Origin: Methylobacterium sp. J-067
Lineage (GTDB): Bacteria; Pseudomonadota; Alphaproteobacteria; Rhizobiales; Beijerinckiaceae
NCBI RefSeq assembly: GCF_022829465.1
Contig: NZ_JAKSXZ010000106.1
Location: forward strand, 1-64,000
DNA: 64,000 nucleotides
Direction: 5' to 3'
Every line of letters begins with the position of its first letter. Position 1 is the stretch's first letter. Under the pieces are notes generated by a model. It was not told the origin of the DNA. It saw only the letters and a list, made by a program, of their open reading frames with translations, and did not search any database. Below, in pieces: positions 60,462 to 64,000 of the stretch. The position numbers were made by a program, and so were the translations under genes.

Positions 60462-61244
60462 TCAGCCGTCGACGCTGATCGAAGAGGCCTCGCGGCCCTT
60501 CATGCCCTCGACGACGCCGAGGGTGACCTGCTGACCTTCGGCCAGGGAGTCGAGGCCGGCGCGGGCGAGCGCGGAGCGGTGGACGAACACGTCCTTGCCG
60601 CCGTCGTTCACCGAGACGAAGCCGAAGCCCTTGGCCGGGTCGTACCACTTCACGGTGCCGACCATCTCGGTCGACGGGCCGGACGGGGCACGACCGCCAC
60701 CGCCGCCGCCACCGAATCGGTCGCCGCCACGGCTGCCGCCGCCGCCGAAGCGATCGCCGCCGCCGCCGAAGCCCTCAGTGCGCGGACGAAACTCACGGCG
60801 GGGCGCCGGAGCCTCGGCCGTGGAGGTGTCGACGCTGGTCACGCTCGTGACCTGCGGACCCTTCTGGCCCTGGGCGGTCGTGACCATCAGCTTGGTGCCG
60901 GGCATGAGGTCGTCATGGCCGGCCGCCTCGACGGCCCGGATGTGGAGGAAGGCATCGCCCGAACCGTCGCCGAGTTCGACGAAGCCGAAGCCCTTCTCCT
61001 TGTTGAACCACTTTACAGTGGCATCGCGCTCAGGGCCCGTCGGAGCCGGCGCCGCGCCACGGGCCGGACCGCGGTCGAAGCCGCCCCCGCCGTAACCGCC
61101 GCCACCACCAAAGCCGCCACCGCCGCCGCCGCCGCCGTAGCCCCCGCCAAAGCCGCCCGAGGGAGCCTGATCAGGCCATCTCGGTTCACCGCTCTCGTCG
61201 AAGCCGCGCTTCTGCGGCCCCCTGAAATCACGACCACGTCCCAT
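60462..61244 (-). CDS. double cold-shock-domain protein with glycine-rich linkers
   Basis: 260 residues. CSD1 (about 73-137) reads ATVKWFNKEKGFGFVELGDGSGDAFLH and CSD2 (about 192-258) reads GTVKWYDPAKGFGFVSVNDGGKDVFVH; both keep the RNP1 GFGFV and the RNP2-type VFVH/AFLH. An N-terminal Gly-rich stretch (residues 30-56, FGGG and YGGG repeats) and a linker (160-188, RFGGGG repeats) flank the domains. It binds single-stranded nucleic acid. Tandem CSD proteins are found in alphaproteobacteria, but the length of the Gly-rich regions here is notable. A GTATT-TTG-AATAC inverted repeat lies upstream at 61274-61286. Confidence 0.93.
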   Translation of the reverse strand: MGRGRDFRGPQKRGFDESGEPRWPDQAPSGGFGGGYGGGGGGGGFGGGGGYGGGGFDRGPARGAAPAPTGPERDATVKWFNKEKGFGFVELGDGSGDAFLHIRAVEAAGHDDLMPGTKLMVTTAQGQKGPQVTSVTSVDTSTAEAPAPRREFRPRTEGFGGGGDRFGGGGSRGGDRFGGGGGGGRAPSGPSTEMVGTVKWYDPAKGFGFVSVNDGGKDVFVHRSALARAGLDSLAEGQQVTLGVVEGMKGREASSISVDG

Positions 61245-61471
61245 TAGAAGCTCGCAAAAACCGTCCGCCGCCCGTATTCAAAATACACGCCGACCATTGC
61301 GGAGGATCGGCGGCTCGCACTGCGCATTACCCCAGGTCACGCTAACCAAGAATAATGGCTTAGTCCTGACGCAATCGGGCCTTGACCGCAAGGTCCTTTA
61401 AGGCCGAAACGCGGCGGTTCAATCACTTTCCTGACGCAACCGTCGCGCGGAGGGTGAGTGGCGTTAGCGAA

Positions 61472-61990
61472 ATGCAAAGTCCGGTCGGCTACGTTCGCGA
61501 CGGGACGACGCACCCGATGATAGCCACACCGACCTTCCCCGACCTCTCCGCCCTCGTCGTCGACGAGAGTCTGTATATCCGGCGGATCGTCCGGGACATG
61601 CTGATGCGCGTGGGCATCAAGCGCGTCCTGGAAGCGCCCGACGGCGCCGAGGCGCTCGGCGTCCTGGCCGAGAGCAAGCCCGATATCGCGATCATCGATT
61701 GGGATCTCTCGATCCTGTCGGGCGAGGAGTTCATCCGGCTGGCGCGCACGCCCTCCACCTCCCCCTGCCCCACCCTGCCGATCATCCTGATGCTCGCGCA
61801 GCCGCGCCGGAACGTCGTGGACCGGGCGGTCGGGCTCGGCGTCAACGAGATCATCGCCAAGCCGTTCTCGCCCAAGACCCTGTGGTCCCGGCTCGACGAG
61901 ATCATCAACCGGCCCCGCCCCTACTCGCAGGTGAAGAGCCTGCTTCGGCCGATTCCCCGCGCGGCCGGCGTCGCGAAGGTGTTTGCCTGA
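61472..61990 (+). CDS. single-domain response regulator
   Basis: 172 residues from ATG 61472; ATG 61517 removes 15 unconserved residues and may be the true start. The receiver begins SALVVDESLYIRRIVRDMLMRVG, phospho-acceptor D76 is in AIIDWDLSILSG, and the Lys is in IIAKPFSPKTLW. A 25-residue basic tail has no domain. It is divergent from the cold-shock gene and 108 bp ahead of the Ppx/GppA gene. No kinase gene is near. The DWDLS loop resembles stand-alone alphaproteobacterial receivers of unknown partner. Confidence 0.9.
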   Translation: MQSPVGYVRDGTTHPMIATPTFPDLSALVVDESLYIRRIVRDMLMRVGIKRVLEAPDGAEALGVLAESKPDIAIIDWDLSILSGEEFIRLARTPSTSPCPTLPIILMLAQPRRNVVDRAVGLGVNEIIAKPFSPKTLWSRLDEIINRPRPYSQVKSLLRPIPRAAGVAKVFA

Positions 61991-62098
61991 CCCCCGCGCG
62001 GACGTTCGCCCGTTGCAGTTCCCGCCCGAGCCTGTAGGCTCGCGGGCAAGTGAGGTCGGGCTGTCAGCCGGGCCGATGAGGATTCGACGGCCGCGCCG

Positions 62099-63178
62099 AT
62101 GAGGGACGAGACCGCCGCGGCCGCGCCGGCCCGGCCTGCCACCGGCATCGCGCCGCTCCCGACGCCGACCCTCTACGCGGGCCGCGAGCGCCGGCAGAGC
62201 TATGCGGCCCTCGATCTCGGCACGAACAATTGCCGGCTCCTGATCGCCGAGCCGACCTATGGCGGTTTCCGGGTGATCGATGCCTTCTCGCGCATCGTGC
62301 GGCTGGGCGAGGGGCTGGGCTCCTCCGACCGGCTGAGCGAGGCCGCCATCGAGCGCACCGTCGAGGCCCTGCGGATCTGCCGCACGAAGATGCAATCGCG
62401 CCGCGTCCGCCGCGCCAAGATCATCGCCACCGAGGCCTGCCGGCTCGCCGTCAACGGCGCCGACTTCGTGGAGCGGGTGCGCCAGTCGGTGGGGCTCGAT
62501 CTTGAGATCGTGGACCGGCAGACCGAGGCCTACCTCGCCGTCACCGGCTGCGCGGCCCTGGCCGACCCGAGGGCCGAGTCGGTCGTGATCTTCGACATCG
62601 GCGGCGGCTCCACCGAGGTGGCGTGGCTCGACGGCGCGGCCACGAACCCCTCCACCGACCCAACCCTGCGCATCCGCGCCTGGGATTCGCTGCCGGTGGG
62701 CGTCGTGACGCTCGCTGAGCGCCATGGCGGCGCCGAGGTCACGCGGCGGACGTTCGAGGGCATGGTCGAGGAGGTGGCCGAAAAGCTCGCCGCCTTCGCC
62801 CTGCGCGCGGCCCCGGCCGCCACGGCCAAGAGCTTCCACCTGCTCGGCACGTCGGGCACGGTCACGACCATCGCGGCGATGCACCTGCGCCTCGCCCGCT
62901 ACGAGCGCCGCCGGGTCGACGGCCTCTGGATGCGCGACGACGAGGTCTCGGCGGCCATCGAAGACCTCCTCGACACGCGGCTGGAGCAGCGGGTCGACAA
63001 TCCCTGCATCGGCCGCGACCGGGCGGACCTCGTCCTCGCCGGCTGCGCGATCCTGGAAGCGCTGCGCCGGGCTTTCCCCTCCGAGCGCCTGCGCATCGCC
63101 GACCGTGGCCTGCGCGAGGGGCTTCTCGTGAACATGATGCGCGAAGATGGGGTATGGTCGCGCAAGCCTGTGCGGTAA
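62099..63178 (+). CDS. Ppx/GppA-family phosphatase, short form
   Basis: 359 residues. It has an actin-like ATPase fold: YAALDLGTNNCRLLIAEP (first phosphate loop), FSRIVRLGEGLGSS, ATEACRLAVNG, and the second loop VIFDIGGGSTEV. LLGTSGTVTTIAAMHL and LVLAGCAILEALRRAF follow. It hydrolyses polyphosphate or pppGpp. It lacks the C-terminal HD-type domain of E. coli Ppx and GppA (about 500 residues), as in other alphaproteobacteria. It precedes rlmE by 21 bp, a conserved pairing. Confidence 0.93.
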   Translation: MRDETAAAAPARPATGIAPLPTPTLYAGRERRQSYAALDLGTNNCRLLIAEPTYGGFRVIDAFSRIVRLGEGLGSSDRLSEAAIERTVEALRICRTKMQSRRVRRAKIIATEACRLAVNGADFVERVRQSVGLDLEIVDRQTEAYLAVTGCAALADPRAESVVIFDIGGGSTEVAWLDGAATNPSTDPTLRIRAWDSLPVGVVTLAERHGGAEVTRRTFEGMVEEVAEKLAAFALRAAPAATAKSFHLLGTSGTVTTIAAMHLRLARYERRRVDGLWMRDDEVSAAIEDLLDTRLEQRVDNPCIGRDRADLVLAGCAILEALRRAFPSERLRIADRGLREGLLVNMMREDGVWSRKPVR

Positions 63179-63199
63179 CGGGCGACGGACACTGGGTTC

Positions 63200-63922
63200 A
63201 TGACTGACAGGCGCGGCGGCGTAGGCTCCACCGGGGGCGTGCGCGGGGATCTCAAGCAGCGGGTGAAGACCGCGCGCAAGCGCACCGTCTCGCAGACGCG
63301 CTGGCTCGAACGGCAGCTCAACGATCCCTACGTGGCCCGCGCCAAGCGCGAGGGCTACCGCTCCCGCGCGGCGTTCAAGCTCCTCGAGATCGACGAGCGC
63401 TTCAAGCTGCTGAAGCCCGGTCAGCGGGTCGTGGATCTCGGCGCGGCGCCCGGCGGCTGGTCGCAGGTGGCCGCGCGCGTCGTGGGGCCCACCGGCAAGG
63501 TGGTGGGCATCGACCTCCTGCCCATCGAGCCCATGGCCGGGGTGGAGTTCATCACCCTCGACTTCCTAGACGACGACGCGCCCCGGCAACTCACCGACCT
63601 CCTCGGCGGCCCGGCCGACTTCGTGATGTCGGACATGGCCGCCAACACCACCGGCCACAAGAAGACCGACCACCTGCGGATCATCGGCCTCGCCGAGACC
63701 GCCGCCGAATTCGCCCGGGAGATCCTGGCCCCCGGCGGGTCCTACCTCGCCAAGGTGCTGCAGGGCGGCACCGAAGGCGAATTGCTCGCCAACCTGAAGC
63801 GCGACTTCGCCGTGGTCCGCCACGTGAAGCCCTCCGCGAGCCGCGCCGATTCGAGCGAACTCTACGTGCTGGCCACCGGCTATCGCGGGACGCTCGGCCG
63901 GGCTGTGGCACCGGAGGAGTAG
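63200..63922 (+). CDS. rlmE: 23S rRNA 2'-O-ribose methyltransferase RlmE (FtsJ)
   Basis: 240 residues. It methylates U2552 in the A loop of 23S rRNA. RSRAAFKLLEIDERF carries the first catalytic Lys. Motif I is VVDLGAAPGGWSQVAA, the catalytic Asp is in FVMSDMAANTTGHKKTDH, the second Lys in YLAKVLQGG, and the Glu in SSELYVLATGYRG, giving the K-D-K-E set. A 40-residue basic N-terminal extension precedes the family start LNDPYVARAKREGYRSRAA. The last 78 bases of the window after it hold no visible gene. Confidence 0.96.
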   Translation: MTDRRGGVGSTGGVRGDLKQRVKTARKRTVSQTRWLERQLNDPYVARAKREGYRSRAAFKLLEIDERFKLLKPGQRVVDLGAAPGGWSQVAARVVGPTGKVVGIDLLPIEPMAGVEFITLDFLDDDAPRQLTDLLGGPADFVMSDMAANTTGHKKTDHLRIIGLAETAAEFAREILAPGGSYLAKVLQGGTEGELLANLKRDFAVVRHVKPSASRADSSELYVLATGYRGTLGRAVAPEE

Positions 63923-64000
63923 GCGGTCCTGTTCCCCTGGGGACAGATCGGCGCAGAGTGGCGGCGCCGGTAGGCCGGCACGGCGGAATGGGTTAATTTT

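Overview
The window comes from a high-GC alphaproteobacterium. Gene content and order (5S rRNA followed by an initiator tRNA, CcrM, split b'/b ATP synthase subunits, Irr-type ICE boxes, SUF operon starting with a second cysteine desulfurase, vitamin B12-dependent MetH, biotin-independent malonate decarboxylase) fit the Hyphomicrobiales and most resemble Methylobacterium/Methylorubrum. That placement is inferred from gene families, not from a database search. The region is mostly chromosomal core genome; no phage, transposase, CRISPR array or integrated island is visible.

Layout. 1-275: 3' end of an rRNA operon (partial 5S, tRNA-fMet, terminator). 546-2403: a small, lower-GC surface-sugar pair (UDP-xylose-synthase-like epimerase and GT2 glycosyltransferase). 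2464-8382: minus-strand methionine-cycle unit, an ArsR-methyltransferase (SahR-type) regulator, metF and metH, with a perfect 20-bp palindrome at the regulator's start. 8489-14910: envelope and DNA-modification genes (DUF2937, O-antigen-ligase-like protein, RlpA-like protein, ccrM, mutY, DUF721, DsbA-like protein). 15013-17845: F0 ATP synthase operon atpI-B-E-F'-F with promoter and terminator. 17928-25158: mixed housekeeping genes (NDH-2, FNT channel, CinA-like, SfsA, FkbM methyltransferase, hydrolase, ABC-2 exporter). 25246-26473: small uncharacterised genes. 26504-33269: SUF Fe-S operon (desulfurase-sufB-C-D-S-T) preceded by two tandem ICE boxes. 33360-41066: hydrolase, receiver protein, O-acetylhomoserine sulfhydrylase, a ParDE/RelBE-type toxin-antitoxin pair, thiolase, IlvD/Edd dehydratase, aldehyde dehydrogenase. 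41131-48379: malonate utilisation locus, with mdcA-C-D-E-G-H divergent from madL-madM-gntR. 48387-49098: zapA and a coiled-coil partner. 49204-55064: gap - membrane protein - pgk - fba - ThiE-like - Sel1-repeat operon. 55066-57603: ExaC-type aldehyde dehydrogenase with DUF779 and cupin genes. 57801-60067: PepSY iron-reductase-like operon with an ICE-like site. 60112-63922: small secreted protein, double cold-shock protein, receiver protein, Ppx/GppA phosphatase and RlmE.

How it fits together. Several units carry their own visible control element: the methionine operon (palindrome), the SUF operon (tandem Irr-type boxes), the PepSY operon (weaker ICE-like box), the malonate locus (two imperfect GntR-type sites) and the glycolysis/gluconeogenesis operon (inverted repeat abutting a sigma70 promoter). 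Iron supply and Fe-S assembly may therefore share a regulator. The clearest gaps are the absence of mdcB (prosthetic-group synthesis) from the malonate locus and of sufA/sufE from the SUF operon. Poorly described items include a ThiE-like protein lacking the usual phosphate-binding motifs, a coiled-coil membrane protein between gap and pgk, a stand-alone protein resembling the tail of XRE regulators, two possible micro-proteins of 25 and 29 residues, and paired 93-bp palindromic repeats.
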